A DNA stretch of 64,000 nucleotides from CAYUZU01 sp964448675 (GCA_964448675.1 CAYUZU010000027.1:1-64000); one strand, 5' to 3'. Positions 8,949 through 18,017 are shown, numbered from the stretch's first letter. The notes: generated from the letters alone by a model not told the origin. Numbers and translations are program-made.

Positions 8949-10571
8949 CTATTCGCGGCCCGCACCGTTCAACAGCCGGCGGCGCTGCAACGCCTCCAGC
9001 CGCATGTGATCCTTGGCATTGTCGTTGCGGTCGACCGTGGCCTGGTCGATCGCATGGTCCGTTCCGCCGGAATGCCGGATCACCTCGTAAATCGGATCCC
9101 AGACGCGGCCTATTGTATAGCGCTCGCTGATCCGCAGCACCAGGTCATAGTCCTCGCCATAATTGCGGCACCGCGGCGAGTCGTTCACGCCGAACCAGCC
9201 CGCGTCGGCGATGACCTTGATGTGGGCGGCGCGCGGCGCGCCCGCCCCGTTAATCCGCAGCAGGTTATTGCGGCCGTTCGCGGCGGTCCACTCGTCGTGC
9301 GTGACGACTGGCACGTCCTCGTTGCGGCTGAGCTCGCCGCTCGCCTCGAGCGTCCACACCTCGTACGAACCGATGACCATGCCGATCGTCGGGTCGCTGT
9401 CGAACACGGCGAGCAGCTTCTCGACCGCGTCCGGCTTGAGTCGATCGTCCGAATCGAGCTGGACGTAGTACTTGCCACGTGCCGCCGAGATGCCGGCGTT
9501 GAGGCACAAGCCGATGTTGTTGACGTCGACGACGATGAGGGAGACGCGCGGCGCATCGGGCTTGTACTGTTCCCCACCTTCCATGTAGCGCCGCACCTCC
9601 GGAGCGGTCGGGTCGTCTGGGCCCCCATTGACCACGACGACCACCTCGACCTGCGGCACGGTCTGGGCCTGGACGCTCTCGATGGCACGGCCAATGAACT
9701 CGGGCCGGTTGTTGACCGGGATGACCACGCTCGCCAGGCACTCCTTGAAGGCCGCCTGTTCGCCGTCGCTGTACCGCACGCTGCGGACATGATCACCCGG
9801 CGCAAGGTACGCGCCGGTGCGCTTCAAGTGCTCGGCGTGAGCCCGCTCCAGTTCGAGTTGCGCCTCCTTGCCCACCAGCAGATAATCAAAGACATTGTGC
9901 CCCTTGGCCGGCGCCGTGACGGCATACAACGCCCCGGCATAGCGGTTCGCCACGTGCACCACGCGCCCCCGCTCGGTGATCTTCAGCCGCACGTCATACC
10001 AATCGGCGGCCGTGTACGCTTCGTTGAAGCCGCCGACCTCGCGCAGCAGCGCGGTGCGCAGCAGAATCGCGTTGCCGAAATCGACCGTGTCGCGCATGCG
10101 GCCCTCGTGCCAGTCGAGCAGATGCACGTCGCTGTGCCGCCCGTCGGCTCCTACGCGCTCGTAGTCGGCGTAGACCATAGATACCGGGGCGGGCTCGGCG
10201 CTGCCGTCGCCGCGTGTCGCCGCCATGACCATCGTCCGAACCGCCGAGCGGCGCAGGGTGACCTGCGACTTGTCGTTGAGCAGCAGCAGCAGGAACTCGC
10301 CCGTGGCGGCCTGCAACGCCGCATTGCACATGGCGCTGCGGTTGTCGTAGCTGCCTGCGAGGTGACGGATGCGCGAAGTGTCCACGCCGGCGGGCACGAA
10401 ATCTGGCGCCCCGCCCGCGCCGCGACCGTCGACAATGATCACCTCGCTCGGGGGATGGTCCTGGTCGACGGCGGCGCGGACCATTTCGCCGAGCGCCGCG
10501 TGGTCGTAGGGCAACTGGTCGCTGACCAGCAGCGCGATCGAAACGTTGACGTCTTGGAAGGTTGCTGACAT
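8949..10571 (-). CDS. Tandem GT2 glycosyltransferase
   Basis: From the ATG at 10571 the protein has 540 aa and two family 2 glycosyltransferase (GT-A) domains. The N-terminal one (about residues 5-230) has a weaker donor-binding motif (SMVYADYERVG). The C-terminal one (about 265-500) is clearer: SVVIPVNNRPEFIGRAIESV, the metal-binding LDSDD, and YGEDYDLVLRI near the acceptor site. It is soluble, so it probably transfers sugars to a polysaccharide or protein in the cytoplasm. No Shine-Dalgarno site is visible before 10571 or the alternative ATG at 10580. TATAGA sits 9 nt upstream of 10571 on this strand, so a leaderless transcript is possible. It is divergent from the GNAT gene at 10684. Confidence 0.85.
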   Translation of the reverse strand: MSATFQDVNVSIALLVSDQLPYDHAALGEMVRAAVDQDHPPSEVIIVDGRGAGGAPDFVPAGVDTSRIRHLAGSYDNRSAMCNAALQAATGEFLLLLLNDKSQVTLRRSAVRTMVMAATRGDGSAEPAPVSMVYADYERVGADGRHSDVHLLDWHEGRMRDTVDFGNAILLRTALLREVGGFNEAYTAADWYDVRLKITERGRVVHVANRYAGALYAVTAPAKGHNVFDYLLVGKEAQLELERAHAEHLKRTGAYLAPGDHVRSVRYSDGEQAAFKECLASVVIPVNNRPEFIGRAIESVQAQTVPQVEVVVVVNGGPDDPTAPEVRRYMEGGEQYKPDAPRVSLIVVDVNNIGLCLNAGISAARGKYYVQLDSDDRLKPDAVEKLLAVFDSDPTIGMVIGSYEVWTLEASGELSRNEDVPVVTHDEWTAANGRNNLLRINGAGAPRAAHIKVIADAGWFGVNDSPRCRNYGEDYDLVLRISERYTIGRVWDPIYEVIRHSGGTDHAIDQATVDRNDNAKDHMRLEALQRRRLLNGAGRE

Positions 10572-10683
10572 GTTGCACATTCTATAGAGGCGCCCGGCAC
10601 CGGCCAAGGGTCACGCCGACCCGGCCATGCCGCGCTGATTTCGTACCGGATCGTCCGCATGGCCGATCCACAGGAGACCGACC

Positions 10684-11604
10684 ATGGCCGCCACCACCAG
10701 CCCGCCGACGATCCGCCTCACCGCGCCGGATGACCTCGACGCGCTCTACACGCTCGCGCGCGAGTCCTTTTTTCTGGACCGCTTCAGCCGCAACCTGCTC
10801 GCCGAGAAGCTCTTCCAGCAGTCGCGGCCGGAAGCGTTTCAGTGGCGGGTTTACCTCGCCGAGGACCAAGGCCAGCCCGTCGGCTTTCTGCAAGCAGCCG
10901 CGCGGCCCGCGGCGCACAAGGCCTGGCTCGGGCTGGGCGGCGTCGTCGCGGCGCACCGGCGGCGCGGGATCGCCACCGCCTTGCTCCGTCAAGCCGAGGC
11001 TGACTGGCCGGCCGACATCAACGAGGTCGAGGTTCTCGCAATCCCCGGCAACTACTTCCTGCCGGGGATCGACCCGCGCTATACCGAGGCGCTCTGCTTC
11101 GCCGCGCGGCACGGCTTTGAGCGGTTCAACGACTGCGTGAACCTGACGGCTGACCTGACACACACTTTTGACACCACGGCCGAGACGCAACGCCTCGCGA
11201 CACAGAACGTCACGGTCCGTCGCGCGACGGTGGCCGACGGCCCGCTGCTCGACGCGTTCTTTGCCGACAACTTCGGCGCCGATTGGCGCTTCGAAGCCGG
11301 CCTGGCGCTGGGAAACGACCCGGTGTCACTGCACCTGGCGTTTCGCAACGATCAGATGATCGCGTTCAGTGCCCATTCGACGCAAAACGCGGAGTGGGGC
11401 TTCTTCGGCCCGATGGGCACGACGCCGGCGGCACGCGGGCTGGGCATCGGGCGCGTGCTGCTGTGGCATTGCCTCAACGACATGCACGACGCGGGACACC
11501 GCACCGCCGTCATTCCCTGGGTCGGCCCGATTACGTTCTATCACCAGTGGGCCGGCTGCCGGGTCGAGCGTGTGTTCTGGCGCTATCGGCGGCAGCAGGC
11601 GTAG
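10684..11604 (+). CDS. Tandem GNAT acetyltransferase
   Basis: The protein has 306 aa and two GNAT domains in one chain, the layout of mycothiol synthase-like proteins. In the N-terminal domain, the acetyl-CoA loop is GGVVAAHRRRGIATALL (about residues 80-97). In the C-terminal domain it is MGTTPAARGLGIGRVLL (about 244-260). Both loops keep the R/Q-x-x-G-x-G/A core. The protein is cytoplasmic and the substrate is unknown. An AGGAG site lies 9 nt before the ATG. No mycothiol pathway genes are nearby, so that name should not be used for this gene. Confidence 0.83.
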   Translation: MAATTSPPTIRLTAPDDLDALYTLARESFFLDRFSRNLLAEKLFQQSRPEAFQWRVYLAEDQGQPVGFLQAAARPAAHKAWLGLGGVVAAHRRRGIATALLRQAEADWPADINEVEVLAIPGNYFLPGIDPRYTEALCFAARHGFERFNDCVNLTADLTHTFDTTAETQRLATQNVTVRRATVADGPLLDAFFADNFGADWRFEAGLALGNDPVSLHLAFRNDQMIAFSAHSTQNAEWGFFGPMGTTPAARGLGIGRVLLWHCLNDMHDAGHRTAVIPWVGPITFYHQWAGCRVERVFWRYRRQQA

Positions 11605-11674
11605 AGGGCGCGGCGCAACCGGCCTTTCAGCAAGGCTCAAAGAGCCATGGCACGCGGAGTTGCCGTTGGGGCGC

Positions 11675-11713
11675 GGCGGCGCGCCGCCCTGCTGTCTCGT
11701 CCGGTACGGAGCC
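11675..11713. other. GC palindrome plus short repeated element at a convergent junction
   Basis: GGCGGCGCGCCGCC at 11675-11688 is a perfect 14-bp palindrome between the convergent GNAT and ACP genes. It is followed by GTCCGGTACGGAGCC at 11699-11713, which matches 14 of 15 bases of 3365-3379 in another convergent junction. It may act as a terminator or be a small dispersed repeat. Confidence 0.35.
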
Positions 11714-11719
11714 GGGCCG

Positions 11720-11962
11720 CTACTTCAGGTGCTTGGCGATGAAGTCGGCGGCGCCGTCGACCGTCTGGACCTGCAACGCCTGCTCCTGGTCCATGTCGAT
11801 GTCGAACTCGGCCTCGAACCCCATCACCAGCTCGACGCTCTGGCTCGACTCGGCGCCGAGGTCGAAGATGAAGTTCGCCGCCGGATCGATCTCGCTCTCG
11901 TCCAGACCCAATACCCGCGCCGTGACCTTCCGCACGCGCTGCAAAACCTGTTCGTCTGCCAT
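11720..11962 (-). CDS. Acyl carrier protein
   Basis: The 80-aa four-helix carrier has the right size and charge for an ACP (FDLGAESSQSVELVMGFEAEFD). The phosphopantetheine-accepting serine aligns with Ser39, but the usual Asp-Ser-Leu is Glu-Ser-Ser here, which is uncommon. GGGAGAG lies upstream of the ATG. It is the last gene of a minus-strand run and starts 33 bp after the end of the ADP-forming acyl-CoA synthetase gene. There are no fatty-acid synthesis genes (fabD, fabF, fabG) alongside, so it may serve a special acyl transfer rather than bulk lipid synthesis. The family is sure; the role is inferred. Confidence 0.9.
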   Translation of the reverse strand: MADEQVLQRVRKVTARVLGLDESEIDPAANFIFDLGAESSQSVELVMGFEAEFDIDMDQEQALQVQTVDGAADFIAKHLK

Positions 11963-11995
11963 GTTTACTCTCCCGGTGTCGCCGTCGCGACGTAA

Positions 11996-14185
11996 CTAAC
12001 CTGAGGTTTTCCCGTCACCTTCCAGTCGAATGCGAATGTCGGCCACGTGACAGCCCTCGCCCTGCGGATGGACGATGAGCGGGTTGATATCCAGTTCCGC
12101 GATTCGCGGGAAATCGTCCGCCAGTTGCGACAAGCGTCGCAGGGCTTCCTCGATCGCCGGCAGGTCGCTGGGGGCCTCGCCGCGCAGCCCTTGCAGGACG
12201 GACGAGGTCCGCAACTCGCGCACCATCTTGGTTGCGGCCGACTCGCGTATCGGCACGATGCGGAACGTCACGTCCTTGAACGCCTCGACATAGATGCCGC
12301 CGAGCCCGAACATCAACATGTGCCCGAAGATCGGATCGCGGTTGATGCCGAGGATAACCTCCTTGCCGGCCGGAATCATCGGCCGCACGAGGATGCCGTC
12401 GATGTCCTTGGCGTCTACGTGCGACAGCAACCGATCGCGCATGCCGTTGAACGCGCCGCGCACCTCGTCCGCCGACTGGAGGTTCAGCGCAACGCCCTTC
12501 ATCTCGAACTTGTGCACGATCTTGCTCGAGACGACGCGCAGCACGACGGGGAAGCCCATCCGCTCGGCGGCGGCCACGGCCTCTTCCGCGGTCTGCGCCA
12601 ACTTGCGCTCCACCACGGGGAAGCCGTAAGCGTCCAGCACTTCCAGCGCCTGCGGCTCCAGCAGGTAACCGTCGGGCGCATCATCGATCACCTTGGCGGC
12701 CCGCGCGCGGTCCACGTCGTAGGTCACGATCTCACTGCGTTCGCGCTCCACCCAACTGCGATACCACGCCGCGTGCCACATCGCATCCGATGCCCATTCC
12801 GGCAGGATGTAATGCGGGATGCCGTGCCGTTGCAGGATCTCGATCCCCGGCGCGACGTCGCGTGAGCCCATGAACGAGCAACACAGCGTCTTGCCGCTGT
12901 CGGCAAAGCGCGCCTTGATCTCGCAAACGGCATCCGCGATCGCGTTGATGTCCGTCATCGACTGCGGTGTGAGGATCACCAGAACCTGATCGACGCTCGG
13001 GTCTTCGTAGACCGCCTGAATCGCGGCCTGATAGCGGTCCGCGCGCGCATCGCCGATCACGTCAATCGGGTTCTTCATGTTCGCCGCCGCCGGCAGCGCC
13101 TTCTTCAGCTTGGCCGTGGTGTCGTCGTTGAACTGCGCCAGCTCGAGGCCATTGCCGATGGCCGCGTCGGTCGCCATCACGCCGGGACCACCGGCGTTGG
13201 TAACGATCGCGATGCGCTTGCCGCGCGGCAGCGGTTGATACGCGAGGAGCTGGGCCGTGTTGAACATCTCCTCGATTGAGGCACAGCGGATGATGCCCGA
13301 CTGCTCGAAGACGCCGTCGCACACCTCGGCACTGGCCGCCAGCGCCCCCGTGTGCGACTGTGCCGCCGCCGCCCCCGCCGCCGTCCGGCCACCCTTGATC
13401 GCCAGAATCGGCTTGGGATTGGTCTTGTTGCCGGCGATGTCGCGAGCGGCCTTCATCAGGGCCCGACCGCGGGTGATCTCCTCGAGATACATCAGGATCA
13501 CGGAAGTGTCGGGATCCTCGGCGAGGTAGTACAGCAGGTCGACCTCGCCGACATCGGCCTTGTTGCCGAGGCTCACGAACTTCGAGAAGCCGATGTTCTT
13601 GCCCGCGGCATAGTCCAGCACCGCCGTACACAGGGCACCACTCTGCGACAGGAATGAGATGCGTCCCTCGCCCGGCATCGCCCGCGCGAAGCTCGCATTC
13701 AACCGCACGCCCGGCTCGGTGTTGATCACGCCTAGGCAGTTCGGCCCGATCAAGCGCATGTTGCCTTCAGCGGCAATCGCCTTGATGCGCTCCTCGCGCT
13801 CGCGGCCGGCGGGGCCCACCTCGCGGAAACCGGCAGAGATGATAATCGCCGACTTCACGCCTTTTTCGACGCATTGCTTGAGCGCCATCTCGCAGACCGC
13901 GCCGGGGAACACCAGGATGGCCAGATCGACCGGGTCGGGGATGTCGACGACGTAGTCGTACGCCCGCACGCCGGCAATGTGCTTCTTGCGGGGCGCGACC
14001 GGATACACGACACCATTGAACCGGCTGTCGAGCAGGTTGACGAAGATGTCGTGCGGCACGGTGCCGGGCGTATTGGTCACCCCGAGCACCGCAATGGACT
14101 TGGGACGGAAGATGGCATCCAGGCCGGCGGTGTAGGCGCTGGTCTGCTCGTCGGAGAGCGTCTTCTCGGACGTCGTTGGGCTCAT
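11996..14185 (-). CDS. ADP-forming acyl-CoA (acetyl-CoA) synthetase, single-chain
   Basis: From the ATG at 14185 the protein has 729 aa. The frame is open to 14248, but the extra 21 residues are unlike the family. The order is a CoA-binding Rossmann domain (about 25-150, with IGPNCLGV), a succinyl-CoA ligase-like domain (FLSQSGALCTAVLDYA, then SHTGALA with the likely phosphohistidine His278), and a C-terminal ATP-grasp domain (about 500-720). This is the alpha-beta fusion form of Acd enzymes, which interconvert acyl-CoA + ADP + Pi and acid + CoA + ATP. It is cytoplasmic. It lies between the GlmU-like gene (70 bp) and the ACP gene (33 bp) and is probably co-transcribed with both. The acyl substrate is unknown. 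Confidence 0.9.
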   Translation of the reverse strand: MSPTTSEKTLSDEQTSAYTAGLDAIFRPKSIAVLGVTNTPGTVPHDIFVNLLDSRFNGVVYPVAPRKKHIAGVRAYDYVVDIPDPVDLAILVFPGAVCEMALKQCVEKGVKSAIIISAGFREVGPAGREREERIKAIAAEGNMRLIGPNCLGVINTEPGVRLNASFARAMPGEGRISFLSQSGALCTAVLDYAAGKNIGFSKFVSLGNKADVGEVDLLYYLAEDPDTSVILMYLEEITRGRALMKAARDIAGNKTNPKPILAIKGGRTAAGAAAAQSHTGALAASAEVCDGVFEQSGIIRCASIEEMFNTAQLLAYQPLPRGKRIAIVTNAGGPGVMATDAAIGNGLELAQFNDDTTAKLKKALPAAANMKNPIDVIGDARADRYQAAIQAVYEDPSVDQVLVILTPQSMTDINAIADAVCEIKARFADSGKTLCCSFMGSRDVAPGIEILQRHGIPHYILPEWASDAMWHAAWYRSWVERERSEIVTYDVDRARAAKVIDDAPDGYLLEPQALEVLDAYGFPVVERKLAQTAEEAVAAAERMGFPVVLRVVSSKIVHKFEMKGVALNLQSADEVRGAFNGMRDRLLSHVDAKDIDGILVRPMIPAGKEVILGINRDPIFGHMLMFGLGGIYVEAFKDVTFRIVPIRESAATKMVRELRTSSVLQGLRGEAPSDLPAIEEALRRLSQLADDFPRIAELDINPLIVHPQGEGCHVADIRIRLEGDGKTSG

Positions 14186-14255
14186 GATGGTCACGCTCGT
14201 GTTGACTGGGGCTGTTTGCACACCTCGCCGGCCGCGACCGACGAGCACGGGTTTC

Positions 14256-15512
14256 TTACTTGGCGGCCATGGCCTTGCGGGCCCGCCGCACGTAGTTCAT
14301 GCGGTCGTCGTTGGTCAGCTCGTACACGTGCCGGAGCAACTGCTCGTCGGCCTCGGTCAGCTCGATCTTCCGCCGCGACATGGCCTTGCGCGCGGTGTCG
14401 AGCAACGGTTTGAGACCGAAGCCCTTGCTGATCATGCCGTTGAGCATCCACGAGAACGCGGGGATGTACTTCGGCAGCGGCTCGCCGGTGGCCACCAGCA
14501 CGGCCATCGTACCGACAACCGAGCCGGTGTTCATGAGGGTGCCGATGCTGGTCTTGACGTGGTCGCCGATGAAGCTGCCAACCTTGTTGGAGCCGGTGTC
14601 CATCGGCTTGCCGTTCATCACGATGCTGACGGTGCTGTAGTCGTTCTTGAGGTCGCTGTTGGTCGTCAGCGCACCCAGATTGACCCACTCGCCAACATAC
14701 GCGTGACCGAGGAAGCCGTCGTGGTACTTGTTGGAGTAGCCGTGGATGATGCTCTCCTCAACCTCGCCGCCGACACGGCACATCGGCCCGATGCTGCAAC
14801 CCTCACGCACCTTGGCCCCCAGCAGAATCGACTTGGGCCCGAGATAGCAAGGGCCTTCGATCCGGGTGAACGGGTGCACCTCGCAGCCCGCCTCGATCGT
14901 CACCGGCCCCTCACGCGTGTCAATACACACGAACGGGTGCACCTCGGCCCCTTTGCCGACATAGACCTGGTCCGCCGGCCCGTAGATCGCCGCCGATTCG
15001 TGCATCTGCCCGTGGATGCCGCTGCGTCCGGCCGCGTTGAAATCCGCCGTGATTTGCTCAGGATTGGCCAGCATCACATCCCAGATGTAGTCGAACCACG
15101 TGCCGTCGAAATCGGCCCGGTCGGCGCTCTGCGCGGCCGCGACGAGCCCGGCATAGTCCGTTACCTTGCTGAGATCCGCCGTGGTGCGCCAGGCGGCGAG
15201 CTGATCGCCTTTCCACAACGCGACGCGCTGTGCGGGCACCTTGAAGTCGGTGCCGCAGACGCGTGCATTGACGAGCAGCACCTCGTCGCCCGACACGCCG
15301 GCCAGATCATTCACCTTGGCCTGACCATAGCGCTGCCGCACCGTCGGCGCGAGGTAGTCACGCACCAGCAGCGCCTCGGCACTGGCGCCGGTGGCGCGCT
15401 CGATCTTCTGGGCCAGGGTGGTGGCACCGGTCTTCAGCTCGAACGTGCCACGCAACCACGCCAGCGGCACGAAATGATCGAACTGGTCGTCTTCGAAAAT
15501 CACGAGTTTCAT
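14256..15512 (-). CDS. GlmU-like sugar nucleotidyltransferase/acetyltransferase (alternative bacterial type)
   Basis: The protein has 418 aa from the ATG at 15512, which is preceded by GGAGAAG. The N-terminal part (about 1-180, with FELKTGATTLAQKIE) and the C-terminal left-handed beta-helix (about 195-400, with hexapeptide turns and GHAYVGEWVNLGALTTNSDL) are diagnostic of the alternative GlmU family described from Bacteroidetes and planctomycetes. Those proteins are predicted to make UDP-GlcNAc from glucosamine-1-phosphate. It sits 55 bp after the ROK regulator gene and in an island with two NagB-type genes, which supports an amino-sugar role. The activity is predicted from family only. Confidence 0.85.
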   Translation of the reverse strand: MKLVIFEDDQFDHFVPLAWLRGTFELKTGATTLAQKIERATGASAEALLVRDYLAPTVRQRYGQAKVNDLAGVSGDEVLLVNARVCGTDFKVPAQRVALWKGDQLAAWRTTADLSKVTDYAGLVAAAQSADRADFDGTWFDYIWDVMLANPEQITADFNAAGRSGIHGQMHESAAIYGPADQVYVGKGAEVHPFVCIDTREGPVTIEAGCEVHPFTRIEGPCYLGPKSILLGAKVREGCSIGPMCRVGGEVEESIIHGYSNKYHDGFLGHAYVGEWVNLGALTTNSDLKNDYSTVSIVMNGKPMDTGSNKVGSFIGDHVKTSIGTLMNTGSVVGTMAVLVATGEPLPKYIPAFSWMLNGMISKGFGLKPLLDTARKAMSRRKIELTEADEQLLRHVYELTNDDRMNYVRRARKAMAAK

Positions 15513-15567
15513 CAATCTTCTCCCGAACAAGTCTCCTGCCGCGTTAGGTCGCGTTGGCTGCCGCGTA

Positions 15568-16791
15568 TCAGCCAGCCACCGCCACACCGCGCGGATTCGC
15601 CCAGAATCGCTGGCACACCTCCGCCGCGCCACCGACGGCGCGGTTCTGCGTCAATACCTCCCCCAGCCGCACGCTCAGGTCGCGTTTGTCCCAATCCAGT
15701 ACGCGTCCTGCAAGGGCCCGCTCCACGCCGGTGCGCAAGCTCGGATTGTCCTCGAAGAGATAGCCGCCCAGCACGAGGATCTGCGGGTCGTACGCGGCCA
15801 CCGCCATCGCCGCCCCCACGGCGAGGTGATCCGTCACCTGCTGCAGCAACTGCGCGAGCGGGTGTCGCTTGGCGCGCGGGCGGTTGCTGAACGCGGCGTG
15901 CACGATCTGGGCCACGGTGCCCTCTCCGGGCCGGTGCAGCAGCCTGGCCAGCGGCCCGGGGAGCGTCTTGCGCGGCAGCTTGCGTAGCGCCGCCACGATC
16001 GCCGGGCCGGACGCGACCGCCTCCAGACAGCCGCGATTGCCACAGGCGCAGCGCGGGCCGCCCGGCACGAGCACCACGTGACCCAATTCGCCGGCCCGGG
16101 CCGAATGGCCTGCCAGCGGCTGCCCGCGTTCGACGAAGCGCGTACTGATGCCGCGACCGGCGTGGTAGTAGACCAGGCTGTCCGCGTCGCGGCCGACGCC
16201 CATGATCGCCTCCGCCGCCGCATTCATCGCCGTCGCGCCGCCCTGCACGAGCACGCGGCAGGCAAAGCGCTGCTCGAGCGCCGCCCCGAACGGCACGTTG
16301 TGCCAGCCGAGCGAGGCGCAGGTGACGACGACGCCCTTGTCGTCGACGGCCCCGTTGATGCCCGCCCAGACACCGAAGAGGCTATCGATAGCGAGTGCCA
16401 CGCGCGACAGCATGCCGCGCAGCGTGAGGTCGATCTGGTCGACGATGGCCGGCAGCCGGCGGTCGTCGCCGAGCCGGCTCGACGCGCGTTCGAGCAATGT
16501 GCCGTCGGCAGCCACCAGCGCGCAGTGCATCTCGTCCGCCCCGATGTCGATCCCGGCGAAGCAGCCCACCTGCCGATTGACGGCCAGCAGAATCGCCGGC
16601 CGGCCGCGGCCCTGCCCCGTCTGGCCGACCTTCTCCAGCCAGCCCGCCGCCAGCAGTCGCCGCACCGCGCCGTTGATCGTGGACGGCTGGCGGCCGACGT
16701 GCTCGGCGAGCTTGTGCTGCGGCGTGGCACCCAGGCGATGGATGACGCGCAGGATGGACCAATCCATCGGCGAGACCTTGGAAAGGGACAT
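15568..16791 (-). CDS. ROK-family transcriptional regulator (NagC/Mlc-like)
   Basis: The protein has 407 aa from the ATG at 16791. Although the frame stays open far upstream, that part lies antisense to nagB. The N-terminal winged helix (about 8-75, with HKLAEHVGRQPSTINGAVRRLLAAGWLE) is followed by a ROK domain with an ATP-loop GIDIGADEMHCAL and the zinc site CACGNRGCLE. ROK regulators of this layout sense sugar phosphates and repress amino-sugar or glucose genes. It is divergent from nagB and first in the run ROK - GlmU-like - Acd - ACP, so it probably controls both directions. The operator likely lies in 16792-16995. Confidence 0.88.
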   Translation of the reverse strand: MSLSKVSPMDWSILRVIHRLGATPQHKLAEHVGRQPSTINGAVRRLLAAGWLEKVGQTGQGRGRPAILLAVNRQVGCFAGIDIGADEMHCALVAADGTLLERASSRLGDDRRLPAIVDQIDLTLRGMLSRVALAIDSLFGVWAGINGAVDDKGVVVTCASLGWHNVPFGAALEQRFACRVLVQGGATAMNAAAEAIMGVGRDADSLVYYHAGRGISTRFVERGQPLAGHSARAGELGHVVLVPGGPRCACGNRGCLEAVASGPAIVAALRKLPRKTLPGPLARLLHRPGEGTVAQIVHAAFSNRPRAKRHPLAQLLQQVTDHLAVGAAMAVAAYDPQILVLGGYLFEDNPSLRTGVERALAGRVLDWDKRDLSVRLGEVLTQNRAVGGAAEVCQRFWANPRGVAVAG

Positions 16792-16995
16792 TTTGCTGGA
16801 ATCCGAATCTATTTTGCCACGGTCAAATGCCAGCTTATCGATGAATAGTGGATCAATCAATGGGATCTGCTTGTATTTATCCGTTTTTCGTATTAAATTG
16901 GCCGTGTGGGGCGTGGTGGCCACATGGCCCCTGCGGCAAATACGTCGGCGCCGCCAACCCGTTACTGATCCGGCCTGATCAAGGAGCGCGAAGCT
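16792..16995. promoter_or_regulatory. Divergent control region of nagB and the ROK regulator
   Basis: This 204-bp spacer is much more AT-rich than its surroundings. A candidate nagB promoter is TTGTAT (16871-16876), a 17-nt spacer, then TAAATT (16894-16899). ATTTA at 16875-16879 and TAAAT at 16894-16898 form an inverted repeat overlapping it, a shape reminiscent of NagC/Mlc operators. The nagB ribosome binding site AAGGAG lies at 16980-16985. Confidence 0.4.
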
Positions 16996-17796
16996 ATGGA
17001 AATCATCATCACGGAAAGCTATGAGGAGATGAGCAAGGTGGCCGCCGACATGATCGAGCGGCAGCTGCTCCGCAAGCCCAGCAGCGTCTTGGGGCTGGCG
17101 ACCGGATCCACGCCGGTGGGGACCTACCGCGAACTGGTGCGCAAGCACAAGGACGAGGGGCTCGATTTCTCCAAGGTCGTGAGCTTCAACCTGGACGAGT
17201 ACCTCGACCTGTCGCCATCGCACGAGCAGAGCTACCGCTACTTCATGGATCAGCATCTGTTCAACCACATCAACATGGACCCGAAGAACATCCACGTCCC
17301 CTACGGCCACGCGAGCGAGGTCGAGGACTTCTGCCAGTGGTACGAGGACGAGATTCAGGCGGCCGGTGGCATCGACATTCAGCTGCTGGGGATCGGGGCG
17401 GACGGGCATATCGCGTTCAACGAGCCTGGCTCGTCGCTGGGTTCGCGCACGCGGCTCAAGACGCTGACCGAGCAGACCATCAAGGACAACGCCCGGTTCT
17501 TTGACAACCCCGAGGAGGTGCCGCGCTTCGCCATCACCATGGGGGTCGGCACGATTCTCGAGGCCAAGGAGATCATCCTGCTGGCCAACGGCGAGAAGAA
17601 AGCCAACATCATCGCCGAGGCGCTCGAGGGACCGATCACGGCCCAGGTATCGGCCAGCGCGTTGCAGTTGCATCGCCAGGTGACGGTGATCGTCGACAAG
17701 GAGGGCGGCTCGAAGCTCAAGCGGGCCGACTACTACCGCTGGGTGTTCAACGAGAAGAAGCGCCTGATCCCGCGGCTGATCGGCAAGGTGACCTGA
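16996..17796 (+). CDS. nagB: Glucosamine-6-phosphate deaminase
   Basis: The protein has 266 aa, standard NagB length. All active-site residues are present: Asp67 (FNLDEYL), and the Asp136/His138/Glu143 triad in GADGHIAFNEPG. The phosphate-binding loop LATGSTPVGTY is at 34-44. It converts glucosamine-6-phosphate to fructose-6-phosphate and ammonia in the cytoplasm. A strong AAGGAG site precedes the ATG. It is divergent from the ROK regulator, which likely controls it, and convergent with the NagB/PIG-L fusion. No nagA or transporter gene is in the window. Confidence 0.96.
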   Translation: MEIIITESYEEMSKVAADMIERQLLRKPSSVLGLATGSTPVGTYRELVRKHKDEGLDFSKVVSFNLDEYLDLSPSHEQSYRYFMDQHLFNHINMDPKNIHVPYGHASEVEDFCQWYEDEIQAAGGIDIQLLGIGADGHIAFNEPGSSLGSRTRLKTLTEQTIKDNARFFDNPEEVPRFAITMGVGTILEAKEIILLANGEKKANIIAEALEGPITAQVSASALQLHRQVTVIVDKEGGSKLKRADYYRWVFNEKKRLIPRLIGKVT

Positions 17797-18017
17797 GAAT
17801 TCACAATTCAAAACGAAGAAAGCGAAAAGCGGGACGCGGTGAGTGAACGGCTGCCGTCCCGCTTTGCGCGATTTCGAGCTGCTTACAAGCAAGCCAAGCG
17901 GCGATCAGCAGGGTACGTGAAACCGCGCGCTGCCACGCGGCCGTGGCTTTGCGCTGCAGGCCTGAAGGCGTTTTCACCACGCCACGGCCGACGCGCCGAC
18001 GGCCGCTGCCATGAGAG

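Noticed and set aside
10684..11604. Naming the tandem GNAT protein mycothiol synthase (mshD)
   Set aside because: Only the two-domain layout matches; no other mycothiol genes are present and the pathway is actinobacterial.
16792..17892. N-terminal extension of the ROK regulator on the minus strand
   Set aside because: The frame is open, but it runs antisense through nagB and the AT-rich promoter region; the winged helix begins directly after the ATG at 16791.
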